From NCBI GenBank assembly GCA_038114465.1, contig JAYNQW010000008.1, forward strand, positions 62,001 to 126,000: a stretch of DNA of 64,000 nucleotides. Reading direction: 5' to 3'. A program made the translations under genes and the position numbers. Below the pieces are notes generated by a model. That model ran no database searches and was not told the DNA's origin. It saw only the letters and a list, made by a program, of their open reading frames with translations. Below, piece after piece: positions 36,524 to 45,486 of the stretch. Every line of letters starts with the position of its first letter. Within the stretch, counting starts at the first letter, position 1. This DNA is from CALINB01 sp938045325. Its GTDB lineage: Bacteria > Pseudomonadota > Alphaproteobacteria > Rhodospirillales > CALINB01.

Positions 36524-36532
36524 TTATCCACA
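36524..36532 (+). promoter_or_regulatory. DnaA box (perfect consensus)
   Basis: TTATCCACA exactly matches the strong consensus. A T-rich stretch (36478-36489) lies between the two boxes. It may be a DnaA-titration or regulatory site; two boxes alone do not make an origin. Confidence 0.5.
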
Positions 36533-36565
36533 GCGGTCCAGTATCCCGGATGAGCAAATTTTTAA

Positions 36566-37147
36566 TTATTCAGGCTCGGCGTCCGTTGGCCCTAAGCTTT
36601 CGAACGTCCACGGTTCCCCGTCGGCAATCGGCGGTGAAAAGGCAATGGGAATTCCGTTTTTAACGGAGTTGTAAACAGCAACCCCGAGTAAATGATCATG
36701 GAGAGCGCGAAAAGTACCCGAGTGAGCGATCAGTAATATTGTGGGAGAGCCTGTAACGGGTTCGAGCGCGGAAATGGTCCGTGTGTTGAATTCCGCGGGG
36801 CTTTCGCCGCCAGGCGGTGAAAGGGAGCGGTCCATGCCGACATTGGACTGGCCTTCCCATTCGCCGTAACACCGTTCGGTGATCCCGGGTATAGGCTCAA
36901 TAGATAGCCCGCCAAGGGCGTCGGCGATAACTTCAGCTGTTTTCCAGGTGCGTTTCATCGGGCTGGCAAACACAGAACCGATTTTTTCACCTTCCAAGTT
37001 GCGGGCGGCTTCCTTTGCCTGCTCGATTCCCTTGTCCGTTAAGTCAAACTCCATCGAACCGGCAAAGATTTTTTGCTTGTTGGCTTCGCTTTCACCATGA
37101 CGCACAAATAAAAATCGATGCGAAAAAAAGGGGGTCAAATTTGTCAT
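36566..37147 (-). CDS. histidine phosphatase family protein
   Basis: A 193-residue phosphoglycerate-mutase-like protein. The catalytic His17 lies in FVRHGESEAN, the second arginine in ASPMKRTWKTA, the acid in ERCYGEWEG, and the second His in LIAHSGTF. Members dephosphorylate diverse small molecules; the substrate is not predictable. It is co-directional with GDPD 45 bases upstream. Confidence 0.85.
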   Translation of the reverse strand: MTNLTPFFSHRFLFVRHGESEANKQKIFAGSMEFDLTDKGIEQAKEAARNLEGEKIGSVFASPMKRTWKTAEVIADALGGLSIEPIPGITERCYGEWEGQSNVGMDRSLSPPGGESPAEFNTRTISALEPVTGSPTILLIAHSGTFRALHDHLLGVAVYNSVKNGIPIAFSPPIADGEPWTFESLGPTDAEPE

Positions 37148-37192
37148 CCTACTTCTTTCATCATGCGGATAATTTGATTGGGCTTATCGGGT

Positions 37193-37954
37193 TTACTGTA
37201 ACAGCCAGTCAGGCCAATTAATAGTGAGGCCATCACAGCCCGTTTCGATAACGCGTATCATATCCGTTTTGCTTTTAACACCATGGGCGCGAACTTCCGA
37301 CAGATGTTTGTGTGCCTCGGTGACGCGATCCTTCGTAACTTCACTTGCGAGGGGGCAGAATTGAGAAAACCCGGCATCCGCGGCCCGTTTGATATTGTCG
37401 ATGTTGAACGCATTTTCCCGAACCAGCCATCCGAATGCCACGTTGTTTGCCCGGTTCCCTAGAGCGATGCACTCCTGCAGGGCGTCAAAATGAAACGACG
37501 TAACGAAAGTTCTGTCCGTGATGTTGTGTTCGGCGATGCAATCCAGGATAGCCGCCGATAATCCGGGTGCCGGCGTTTTAATTTCGACGTGATAGATAAA
37601 CCGGTCACGAAAAGTGGAGAATACCTCATCAAGTGTGGGTGTTTTCTCGCCGGCATATTGTGGATCACCGAACCAGGAGCCCATATCCAATTCTTGCATT
37701 TCCTTGCACGTAAGACTGGATACATGCTTCCCGGGATGCTCATATCGGCTGAGCTCCGGATCGTGGCATATCATCAATTTTTGATCGCTTGAGAACTGAA
37801 CATCGAACTCGATCTCGGTCGCGCCCATTTTTTCGGCTAGATGGAAGGCTGCCATCGTATTTTCCGGGGCATATCCGGAAGCACCGCGGTGAGCGATGAT
37901 GCGAAATTTTTTTGGGACTTTGATTGGTGTATCTGAATGAGGCATGAAAATCAT
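37193..37954 (-). CDS. glycerophosphodiester phosphodiesterase
   Basis: About 253 residues from ATG 37954, whose ATGA overlaps the fetB stop. The frame is open to 38017 inside fetB, but the overlap start is preferred. The GDPD active site is visible: AHRGASGYAPENT (about 21-33), EFDVQ with metal-binding Glu and Asp, ICHDPEL with the catalytic His, and HVEIKTP. It has no signal peptide, so it is a cytoplasmic UgpQ-like enzyme that releases glycerol-3-phosphate from deacylated phospholipids. Confidence 0.9.
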   Translation of the reverse strand: MIFMPHSDTPIKVPKKFRIIAHRGASGYAPENTMAAFHLAEKMGATEIEFDVQFSSDQKLMICHDPELSRYEHPGKHVSSLTCKEMQELDMGSWFGDPQYAGEKTPTLDEVFSTFRDRFIYHVEIKTPAPGLSAAILDCIAEHNITDRTFVTSFHFDALQECIALGNRANNVAFGWLVRENAFNIDNIKRAADAGFSQFCPLASEVTKDRVTEAHKHLSEVRAHGVKSKTDMIRVIETGCDGLTINWPDWLLQ

Positions 37955-38757
37955 TGCTCTTGTGCGGCGTTTAACCGGTCGAGGCGCAGCCGGTGCCGTT
38001 TGTCGGTTAGGCGCCATGCGCCGCTATAAACGGCGCTAATTAAGCCGATGGCCGTACCGCCGGCAATGAGAAACATAATCAATATTTGATACTTTACCGC
38101 TTCAACAGGCGGCACACCGCCGAGAATTTGTCCGGTCATCATGCCCGGCAGCGAAACAACGCCCGCTGCCGACATGGCATTGATAATCGGGATCAGGCCG
38201 GTTCGAACCGCATCGCGAACGATGTCGCCGAATGCTTTATGAATGTCGTGGCCGAGCGCAAGGCTGGCTTCGATGGCGACTTTCTCGCGAACCGCATTTC
38301 CGATTAACGTGTTGAGGCCGAGACTGATGCCGGTCATGGTGTTGCCGAGGATCATGCCCAATAACGGGATGGCGTAGCGCGGATCGAACCAAGGATCGGG
38401 TTTAAGCTGGGTGGTCAGGGCAAATATCGTGACGATCATTCCTGAAGCCAGCATGCTGCTGGTCCCGAGACCATAGGTCCAAAATCCGGAAAACCGTTGT
38501 TTTTGCCGCGCCAAAACTTCATAGCCGGCGAATAAAATCATCAGTAAGGCGACGAAAGCGGTGAGCCAAAGCGATACCAGTTCAAAGAGTGTTTTAAGAA
38601 CCAATCCTACGAGGGTGAGCTGTATGACGGTGCGTGCGGCGGCAATCAGAAATTGTTTCTCGAGATTTAATCTTAAAATCAATGATAGTACCGCATTGCC
38701 GATGACGAGCAGCGAGGCAATTGCAAGGTCAGTGTAAGTTAGCGAGATAAAGTTCAT
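37951..38757 (-). CDS. fetB: UPF0014 / FetB-like ABC permease
   Basis: A 268-residue membrane protein with six to seven hydrophobic segments and the family signature GNTMTGISLGLNTL. Cytoplasmic motifs include EASLALGHDIHKAFGDIVRDAVRTGLIPIINAM and SLPGMMTGQILGG. E. coli FetAB is linked to iron homeostasis and oxidative stress. It overlaps fetA at the start and the GDPD gene at the end by ATGA, so the three genes form one transcript. Confidence 0.88.
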   Translation of the reverse strand: MNFISLTYTDLAIASLLVIGNAVLSLILRLNLEKQFLIAAARTVIQLTLVGLVLKTLFELVSLWLTAFVALLMILFAGYEVLARQKQRFSGFWTYGLGTSSMLASGMIVTIFALTTQLKPDPWFDPRYAIPLLGMILGNTMTGISLGLNTLIGNAVREKVAIEASLALGHDIHKAFGDIVRDAVRTGLIPIINAMSAAGVVSLPGMMTGQILGGVPPVEAVKYQILIMFLIAGGTAIGLISAVYSGAWRLTDKRHRLRLDRLNAAQEQ

Positions 38758-39362
38758 GGCGTTACCTCGCGGAGAATGCCGTTTTCCAGGTTTAATCGCC
38801 GGTCGGCAAAACGTTTCACTTGCTCCGCATCATGGCTGACGAACAAAACAGCGCTGCCGATATCGGCGAGTGACTTGATTTCCGCTTCAGCAGATTTTGT
38901 GGCCTCAGCATCAAGCCCGGATGTTGGCTCATCAAGTAATAGAAGGTTAGGGTGCAGCAGCAAGACACGCGCCAGTGCTAAGCGCTGTTTCTCACCGGTC
39001 GACAAGCGGGCAACAGGCCAATCGCATACATCGTCGGGCAAGCGCAATCGAACGAACAGTGGCAAGGCTTCATGGAGATCATCGAAGTGAACGCCAACGC
39101 TGTCACCCCACCAGCCGGACTCTGCCGGCAGATAACAAACTTTCCGGCGCCATTGGGGGGCGGGTATGAAGTCGCGGGATTGTTGTTTGAGCTCAACCCG
39201 GCCTTCATTGGGATCGAGGTCCGCAAGCGCACGCATAAGAACCGTTTTGCCGGAACCAGATGGACCACTCAGGCAGACGATTTCCCCCGCACTGATGGAA
39301 AAATCGATGGGGCCTAAGTGCAGCCGCTTTAGTTCCGATACTTGAAATAACGGTTCCGCCAT
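38754..39362 (-). CDS. fetA: FetA-like ABC transporter ATPase
   Basis: About 202 residues from ATG 39362; GTG 39386 is an alternative and neither has a clear ribosome site. The ABC motifs are complete: Walker A GPSGSGKT, signature LSTGEKQRLALA, Walker B LLLLDEPTSGLD and the H-loop FVSHDAEQV. It works with the FetB permease encoded next, most likely as an exporter with a role in metal homeostasis. Confidence 0.88.
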   Translation of the reverse strand: MAEPLFQVSELKRLHLGPIDFSISAGEIVCLSGPSGSGKTVLMRALADLDPNEGRVELKQQSRDFIPAPQWRRKVCYLPAESGWWGDSVGVHFDDLHEALPLFVRLRLPDDVCDWPVARLSTGEKQRLALARVLLLHPNLLLLDEPTSGLDAEATKSAEAEIKSLADIGSAVLFVSHDAEQVKRFADRRLNLENGILREVTP

Positions 39363-39410
39363 CGTGTTTTCATAGCACGAAAACACAAGGCAAATGATGA
39401 ATTAACGGTT

Positions 39411-41030
39411 TTAGACCTGTTTTTTGACGTCCGGGTGCAGCTTGGGAAGGACTCGCCCATCAGGCAATTGTGCGGCATGCACGGAATTTCCCATCATGCC
39501 GTGCCAGTCCAACAGCGAGAGCGTTTGATCGAAGACCTTGTGCCACTCTTCCGAATATTCGCAGCCGTCGATCTCGGGATGTGCGGGAATGCCCATCGTA
39601 TAGTGAGCGATTTTGGCATCGTTGCGCGGTTGGTCATAACCGATGGTATGGTTCCACTCGGAAGTGAACGCGCCGATCAATGCGTCTTTATCCTGACCGA
39701 GCCATTCAAATGAATGCGGCGCGCCGCTTTGGTCCGGATCGCTAAGGAACTCGGGTGTCATGACTTTGTTGGCCGGATGAGCACAGTTAAAAAGCATGAC
39801 GCTGGCCCACTCGAACGGTTCGATCGATTTGTTGACCATGATGGCGTATTGATCGTCGGCATAGTCAAATAATTCCGCGAGGTCGCCGATGGCGAGCATG
39901 TCGTTGTCCATAAATAAGGCCCAGCCTTCGAAATTACAGAGCCACGGCGTTAAGAAGCGGCTGTAGGTAAACGGCGTCAGTCCGGCCCGGTCCGTCGGCA
40001 GTGCCGGCAAAACTAGCGGCGTGATCGCAACCGGTTTCGAGCACGTATTGATGATGCTTTGTATTAATGCCGATGAAGCCGGGATTTGCCGGTCGTCATA
40101 GCCGATAAAAATTCGAAGTGGGGTCATGGGCGACTCGTTGCTGGCTTGTCGTTTCGGTTTTGGGGTAGGGCTCGGACTCTGCTGCTCGTTGGCGCTTGAT
40201 GTCGGCACGCTGATTGTGATGGGCGCCTGTTCTTGCTTTTCCTGCTTGGGCATATGTCGGGACTCCAGACTGAAGATCGGCTCGCTGAGTTCGGCCAGAA
40301 AATTAATGTAACGCCGGGGACACGGCGTGACTTCGCGGACTGTTACACCGTGAAGCGACTCGGGCGAATTCATGAGCAAGACGACCGAGTTGGCCTTGTA
40401 GGGCAAGGTGTCGACATGATCCACGGCATCATCCGGCACTTGAACGCCGTCATATTGAGGCTCGTCTTTGAACGTGTAGAGCCCCAGGTTTCCGCCCACC
40501 GTCTCGTCTTCGTCGAGGCGCATATAGAGAAGCGCATTATAAAGTTTTCTCGGATTATCGACATGTACGCCGCGGACCCGGGACGGCATTTGCACCGGCG
40601 TATTCATCGCAAATTGGCAGTCGAGTTGGATATCGGCCGAATTTTTTTCTTTGCGCCATCCGACGGTGAGTTCTTCGAGGGGTTTATCGAGACGATCTTC
40701 GAGGTCCGGGTGGCGTATACGAATTTGATCGCCGATCAGGGAAACCACCTGGCGGTAAAACGTTTCCGAACAATGAAGCTTCATGAATTCCCGCCATTGT
40801 TCGGAAATATGCTCTACGTAATTCGGTTCGAGGCCGGAAAACATGGAGTTGATGTTGTTCATGTTTGCGGCGCTCTCCGCGCTTAACAAATTCGGAAACA
40901 ACTCGATATTGGGAAACGAGTCGGACAGCGATTGATAGTAAGCGTCATCAAGCGCATTCTCGACATACGCATACGTAAATGGCGAAGTTTTGACGTTCTG
41001 TTGTGAAGCTCTGGAAAGAATGTTGTCCAT
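39411..41030 (-). CDS. fused 2OG-Fe(II) oxygenase and glycosyltransferase
   Basis: A 539-residue two-domain protein. Residues 1-260 look like a 2-oxoglutarate/Fe(II) oxygenase: the HxD pair is His156-Val-Asp158, the distal His is His227, and Arg239/Arg240 lie where the 2OG-binding basic residue is expected. A Gln/Ser/Pro-rich linker (about 261-303) joins a C-terminal glycosyltransferase (304-539). That domain opens with RIFIGYDDRQIPAS and has a DxD motif, Asp375-Asn-Asp377, in LFMDNDMLAI, which usually binds the nucleotide-sugar metal. No signal peptide is present, so it acts in the cytoplasm. It is the last gene of the eight-gene cluster. The hydroxylase-plus-transferase pairing recalls animal lysyl hydroxylase 3, in the reverse domain order; the target is unknown. 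Confidence 0.75.
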   Translation of the reverse strand: MDNILSRASQQNVKTSPFTYAYVENALDDAYYQSLSDSFPNIELFPNLLSAESAANMNNINSMFSGLEPNYVEHISEQWREFMKLHCSETFYRQVVSLIGDQIRIRHPDLEDRLDKPLEELTVGWRKEKNSADIQLDCQFAMNTPVQMPSRVRGVHVDNPRKLYNALLYMRLDEDETVGGNLGLYTFKDEPQYDGVQVPDDAVDHVDTLPYKANSVVLLMNSPESLHGVTVREVTPCPRRYINFLAELSEPIFSLESRHMPKQEKQEQAPITISVPTSSANEQQSPSPTPKPKRQASNESPMTPLRIFIGYDDRQIPASSALIQSIINTCSKPVAITPLVLPALPTDRAGLTPFTYSRFLTPWLCNFEGWALFMDNDMLAIGDLAELFDYADDQYAIMVNKSIEPFEWASVMLFNCAHPANKVMTPEFLSDPDQSGAPHSFEWLGQDKDALIGAFTSEWNHTIGYDQPRNDAKIAHYTMGIPAHPEIDGCEYSEEWHKVFDQTLSLLDWHGMMGNSVHAAQLPDGRVLPKLHPDVKKQV

Positions 41031-41065
41031 CGGTTCAAGTCGTAACTGGGTTATGAAACTTGTTA

Positions 41066-41743
41066 TCAGCCGTTAAAGTTATATTCTTTCATGGCGTAAG
41101 ACCCGTCATCGTTTTTTGTCGCCAAATCGGCGGCAATGTGAAAGCGAATGTTCGGATAGTTCGCCCCGATGTTTTGGTACAAGTCTCGCCACCATTTTGG
41201 CTCATGTACAGTGCAATGAGCATTTTCTCCATTCGGTAATATCCGTTCTGCCGGGTGGCAGGCGACATTAACGAAGACAAATTTATTGGCCGCGGAAAAC
41301 ATTTCATCAATGATCCAAGTCAAGTCTTCCTCCGGGCAATGCTCAAGCACATCGGTTGAAATGACAGCATCGAATTTTTCACCCTCGGGAAAAGTGCTGA
41401 ACGGCAAATAAGCCGGGTCATAGCAGGTAATGGATTCCAGGCCCCAAAACGCCGCTATATTGGGATACGTCGTGCCGTTAGGATGAGGAATATTGGTTTT
41501 CTCATATAACGAACCTTTTCCGGCGCCATAATCTAGAAGCGTGCTGGCGTTGTACATATCCACGAGGTACTTAATATTTCCGACCTGCTTGAAAAGGCTG
41601 CGCCCCTCAAATGTTTCCTCAGGCGCCGAATTTTTTGCCGGATCGCCGTATAGATGCATGTCCTGGTAATAGGCAACCAATTCCGTGTAGCGGGCGCTTG
41701 GGTTGTTCCGTGTAAAGCCGTTATCGAGGGAGGTGGATGTCAT
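41066..41743 (-). CDS. class I SAM-dependent methyltransferase
   Basis: About 225 residues from ATG 41743; the frame is open to a TTG at 41806 but the ATG is preferred. The SAM-binding motif I is STLLDYGAGKGSLY, followed by an ESITCYDPAY acidic loop and DAVISTDVLEHCPEEDL, typical of the Methyltransf_11/25 type. The acceptor is unknown. It lies between rfbB and the oxygenase-glycosyltransferase, so sugar methylation is a reasonable guess. Confidence 0.8.
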   Translation of the reverse strand: MTSTSLDNGFTRNNPSARYTELVAYYQDMHLYGDPAKNSAPEETFEGRSLFKQVGNIKYLVDMYNASTLLDYGAGKGSLYEKTNIPHPNGTTYPNIAAFWGLESITCYDPAYLPFSTFPEGEKFDAVISTDVLEHCPEEDLTWIIDEMFSAANKFVFVNVACHPAERILPNGENAHCTVHEPKWWRDLYQNIGANYPNIRFHIAADLATKNDDGSYAMKEYNFNG

Positions 41744-41828
41744 GTTTACAGAAATTTTCAAAAAATGGTTTTTGGTATGATTGGCTTGGTTGCTGTTGGT
41801 ATTCAAATTGTATGAGATCAGGCTTAAT

Positions 41829-42869
41829 TTAATCTTGATGCAACAGCCCTAAACGTTCCCCTTTATAGCGGTTTTTAAGCAGCTCCTGCCACCATGGCCG
41901 ATGATCTAGGTACCAGGCGGCAGTTTGGCGAAGTCCGTCCTCAAATTTTGTTGTCGGATACCAGTGTAACGTATTCTCAATTTTCGAGCGATCAAGGGCA
42001 TACCGTAAATCGTGACCGGGTCGATCCTCAACCATTGTAATCGCCGTTTCGTGGGGTTGGCCGTCCTTTCTGGGGTGGAGTTCATCGAGAATGGCACATA
42101 ACGATTTTACGAGAGAGAGGTTATCGATAATCGTATTGCCACCAATATTATAGCTTTCGCCGATTTCGCCGTGCTCCAATATATGTTTTAGGGCCTGGCA
42201 ATGGTCTTCGACGTATATCCATTGGCGCGTGTGTTCTCCGTTTCCATATACGGGCAGGAGATTGCCTTGGATCGCTTTAGTGATCATCAAAGGAATTAAC
42301 TTTTCCGGAAATTGATAAGGGCCGTAATTGTTGCAGTAATTTGTGATGATCACCGGCAAGCCGTAAGTTTGCCGCCAAGCTCGAACGAGATGATCCGCAC
42401 CGGCCTTGCTGGCCGCGTAAGGAGAGTTCGGCCGATAGGGGGCTGTCTCTGATGCGGCTCCGGTTTCAATGGAACCGAATACTTCATCGGTTGAGATGTG
42501 GATAAAACGAAATTCATCCGCGTTATACTGCCGCGTTGCCTCTAACAAATAATAGGTGCCCTCGAGATTTGTTTTGATAAATGCACCGGCGTCGGCAATC
42601 GAGCGGTCCACATGCGACTCGGCAGCCAAGTGTATAATGGCCTTTGGTTGGCGTTTTTCCAATAAATCGGAAATGAGATTTTGATCGGTAATGGAACCTT
42701 GAACAAATTCGTATTGATCAGCGTTTTTCAGGTTTTCAAGGTTTGCCGAATTCCCGGCATAGGTTAGCGCGTCCAGCGTGATGACGCTTTCGCCGCTATT
42801 CAAGAGAAGTCGAACGAGATTTGAGCCGATAAAGCCGGCGCCGCCTGTAACAAGAATCGGTTGTTTCAT
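41829..42869 (-). CDS. rfbB: dTDP-glucose 4,6-dehydratase RfbB
   Basis: A 346-residue extended short-chain dehydrogenase that makes dTDP-4-keto-6-deoxyglucose, the precursor of L-rhamnose and other deoxysugars. NAD binding is GGAGFIGS near 9-16; AAESHVDRSI, HISTDEVFG and the catalytic YAASKAGADHLVRAW (Tyr-x3-Lys) are all visible, and NNYGPYQFPEKLIP is diagnostic. No rmlA, rmlC or rmlD is in the window, so the rest of the pathway is elsewhere or another product is made. Confidence 0.95.
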   Translation of the reverse strand: MKQPILVTGGAGFIGSNLVRLLLNSGESVITLDALTYAGNSANLENLKNADQYEFVQGSITDQNLISDLLEKRQPKAIIHLAAESHVDRSIADAGAFIKTNLEGTYYLLEATRQYNADEFRFIHISTDEVFGSIETGAASETAPYRPNSPYAASKAGADHLVRAWRQTYGLPVIITNYCNNYGPYQFPEKLIPLMITKAIQGNLLPVYGNGEHTRQWIYVEDHCQALKHILEHGEIGESYNIGGNTIIDNLSLVKSLCAILDELHPRKDGQPHETAITMVEDRPGHDLRYALDRSKIENTLHWYPTTKFEDGLRQTAAWYLDHRPWWQELLKNRYKGERLGLLHQD

Positions 42870-42910
42870 CTTCGGCCTGGGCCTCGCTATCTTGACGCTT
42901 CGGCGGTTTT

Positions 42911-43771
42911 CTATTTGATGTGCTTAAAAGCCAATTCAATAGCGTGAATTGCGTCTTCGACTTTAATCATCTCCATGGAATGTTTGCATTGAATGCATTG
43001 ATCCCGAAGCCCGCAGGGTTTTCCGGCGGCATCCCAGCGGACATTGATGTGATCCGGGTAACCCAAATTATCCGGGTGACTGTAATGCGACCAAATTACG
43101 GCGGCCGGTAAGTTGACGGCCGCCGCGGCATGGTGGAGGTGGCTGTCGATGCCGAGCAGTATTCCGTTGCCGACGCTGAGCTTCAACACCGCACAGGCCT
43201 GTCTAAACGTATCGGCGTTGATATGTTTGGCGCCGGCAATTGTTTCCATGCGTTCGTCGTAAGTCAGGTGAACGAAATTGTAGGGTGCACTTTTAACAAG
43301 TTCTTCCCAGCGCTCTATCGGCCAAAGTTTGTTGGCAATGGTGTCAAAAGCATCGAGAAAAACGATTGGTGTGTTGAGATCCTTAACGAGTTTCTCTGCT
43401 TCCTCTATTTCCTGGTCGGTAAAATAAAGTTCTCCCCGTGTTGCTTCGTAATCTGGGTCATAGGCAATTTTGTAAGGCGACTTGTTTTGCTCGTCCGCGA
43501 AATTATATTTCGTTTTACGGTAATCGATAAAAGGCCGTGACTTCGGATAGTTTGGCGCAATGATTAGTTTTTCCGCGTCCTCTCCGGGCTGTAAAATGTG
43601 CGGGTTGTTTTCGAAGATTTCAGACCAGTAAAGCTTCGTTTTTCCTTTTGCGTTTTGGCTTAACGCGTCCGGGTTTCCAAAAGCGACTTTTGCTTCGGGA
43701 TCGGATTCGCTAATGAGGCGCGCCTCTCCCGTTGCCAAAATATCAGAACCGTAACTTGAATCGTAAGCCAC
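42911..43771 (-). CDS. GT9-like glycosyltransferase
   Basis: About 286 residues from GTG 43771, chosen because GGAG lies six bases upstream; the open frame runs to 43837. The C-terminal half resembles heptosyltransferase-type GT9 proteins: LLGIDSHLHHAAAAVNLPAA and VIWSHYSHPDNLGYPDH correspond to the segment where GT9 enzymes bind the nucleotide sugar. It ends with a cysteine cluster (KPCGLRDQCIQCKHSM) that could bind a metal. It may use a nucleotide-linked sugar; donor and acceptor are unknown. Confidence 0.6.
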   Translation of the reverse strand: MAYDSSYGSDILATGEARLISESDPEAKVAFGNPDALSQNAKGKTKLYWSEIFENNPHILQPGEDAEKLIIAPNYPKSRPFIDYRKTKYNFADEQNKSPYKIAYDPDYEATRGELYFTDQEIEEAEKLVKDLNTPIVFLDAFDTIANKLWPIERWEELVKSAPYNFVHLTYDERMETIAGAKHINADTFRQACAVLKLSVGNGILLGIDSHLHHAAAAVNLPAAVIWSHYSHPDNLGYPDHINVRWDAAGKPCGLRDQCIQCKHSMEMIKVEDAIHAIELAFKHIK

Positions 43772-43788
43772 TCTTGACTCCTTCGTTT

Positions 43789-45480
43789 TTAATGTGCCGT
43801 TAAAGCGGTTGATACCTTGTCGAATACTTCTTCCCAATTTCCGAACGAAGATTGGCGAATCAATTGCATGGCAGGATACCAGGGAGATTCCGAGACATCC
43901 AGCATCCAGCGCCAGTCGGGTGTCGTCGGCAGCAGCGTCCAGGTCGGCATGCCCAACGCGCCGGCCAAGTGTACGGTTGAATTATCGATCGAGATGATGA
44001 GGTCTAAAGCCGAAAGCTGTGCGGCAAACTTATCCATGTCTTTAAGCGGATCGACGGTTCCGTCAATGTAAATTTCGATGCCTGACCGTTCGGTAAATGC
44101 TTGCAGTTCGGTGCCGACATCGCCGTATTGCAAGTTGATAAAAGCGCAATCAGCGTGTTCGAAGACCGGTTGCCACAAATCAAGAGATGCTGAGCGGGCG
44201 GCGCCTAATTCTTCATTGCCACTCTTCCATGAAATGCCGATGAGGCGCTTGTCTGGAAACAAGCCCCGGTATTTTTCCTTATAAAATTGTGTGGTTTGAG
44301 GGTCAGTTTTCAAATAGCTGGTGTGCTGTGGAAAGGCTTCCAGTGTTTGGCGGTAGCGCCGGCCTAAGCTGCCAGTCGCAATTTGATAATCGGCGGATCG
44401 GTTTATCAGTTCTGATGCCGCGGGCTCTGCTTTTGCCAGGAACGCGGCATTCGGAAATGAACGCATAAAGAGGGGCAGTAGCCGCGGTTCGCACTCAACG
44501 ATAACGTTTTCGGTTTCTTGAATTAAGTCGGGCAGCATGCCGGCGAACATGATTTCATCGCCGATGCCTTGTTCGCCCCAGGCAACGACGGATTTGCCGT
44601 CTAAGCTTTCGCCGTTCCATTCAGACTGAGGTAATTGCCGCTTCGGCGAAACAAAATTTTCCCATTGCCATCGCCATTCGTATTCGGGCCAGCCGGCATT
44701 GAAGTCACCAGACATTAAAAGCGCCAGCGATAAATTAAAATGCGCATCGGTATTTTCGGGGTCGCGTTTTAAGGCTTCTCGGTATTGATCGATGGCACCG
44801 ACCGGATCGCCGCTGAATTTGAGCGTATCGCCTAAATTTATATAAGCGGAGACAAAATCAGAATTAAGAGTAAGCGCTTGTCGGATGGCCTCGGCAGCCT
44901 CCGAAAATCGATTTTGTCCCGACAATGCTCGGCCGAGTCCATTCCAAGCCGGTGCCAGTTGGGAATCGATTTCAATCGCCGTGCGATAACAAGATTCAGC
45001 TTCTTTAAAGCGGCGTTGGGCCGAAAGGATATTGCCGAGATTGACGTGCCCGGCCGCTTGATCAGGCTTATGATCAATGATTTGGCGAAACCAGAATTCC
45101 GCATCTTCCTGATTGTTGAGTTTGGTGTGCAGCCGGCCTAATGCGTTGATGGCGTCAAGGTCCCCCGGTAGGCAGTCGTGGGCCGTTTGGTAGCTCGAAA
45201 GTGCTTGCTCGAATTGGCCGAGTTCTTCCAGGGCGCGGGCTAGGTTAAAATGCGCTTCGATATTATCAGGTGCAGCGTCTGTCGCGCGTTTGAGGAAGTC
45301 GACGGCGCTGTCCGAATCCTGTTTTACGAAATAAATAAACCCGAGCAATTGCAGTGCTTGCGGTTGTTCCGGAGATTGTTCGAGCAATCGAAGGCAAGCA
45401 TCTTCAGCTTTGTCCAGGTTGCCGGCTTGAAATAACTGCGCGGCTTCGTTCAGAGCCTGCTCGGTTGTGTTTGAGTTCAT
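43789..45480 (-). CDS. TPR protein with GT9-like C-terminal domain
   Basis: A 563-residue protein. Residues 5-270 hold about seven tetratricopeptide repeats (for example DAINALGRLHTKLNNQEDAE, AWNGLGRALSGQNRFSEAAE). The C-terminal 300 residues form a glycosyltransferase-like domain, with GEQGIGDEIMFAGMLPDL near 300 and LDLIISIDNSTVHLAGALGM, as in heptosyltransferase-like GT9 folds. TPR plus transferase is the general plan of eukaryotic OGT, but the catalytic domain here is GT9-like, not GT41. It starts 6 bases after the next TPR-GT9 gene. Confidence 0.75.
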   Translation of the reverse strand: MNSNTTEQALNEAAQLFQAGNLDKAEDACLRLLEQSPEQPQALQLLGFIYFVKQDSDSAVDFLKRATDAAPDNIEAHFNLARALEELGQFEQALSSYQTAHDCLPGDLDAINALGRLHTKLNNQEDAEFWFRQIIDHKPDQAAGHVNLGNILSAQRRFKEAESCYRTAIEIDSQLAPAWNGLGRALSGQNRFSEAAEAIRQALTLNSDFVSAYINLGDTLKFSGDPVGAIDQYREALKRDPENTDAHFNLSLALLMSGDFNAGWPEYEWRWQWENFVSPKRQLPQSEWNGESLDGKSVVAWGEQGIGDEIMFAGMLPDLIQETENVIVECEPRLLPLFMRSFPNAAFLAKAEPAASELINRSADYQIATGSLGRRYRQTLEAFPQHTSYLKTDPQTTQFYKEKYRGLFPDKRLIGISWKSGNEELGAARSASLDLWQPVFEHADCAFINLQYGDVGTELQAFTERSGIEIYIDGTVDPLKDMDKFAAQLSALDLIISIDNSTVHLAGALGMPTWTLLPTTPDWRWMLDVSESPWYPAMQLIRQSSFGNWEEVFDKVSTALTAH

Positions 45481-45486
45481 TGCCGG

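Noticed and set aside
36330..36565. Replication origin
   Set aside because: Only two DnaA boxes are seen; no cluster of further boxes, no clear AT-rich unwinding element and no origin-linked genes such as dnaA, hemE or parAB. Kept as a DnaA-box finding only.
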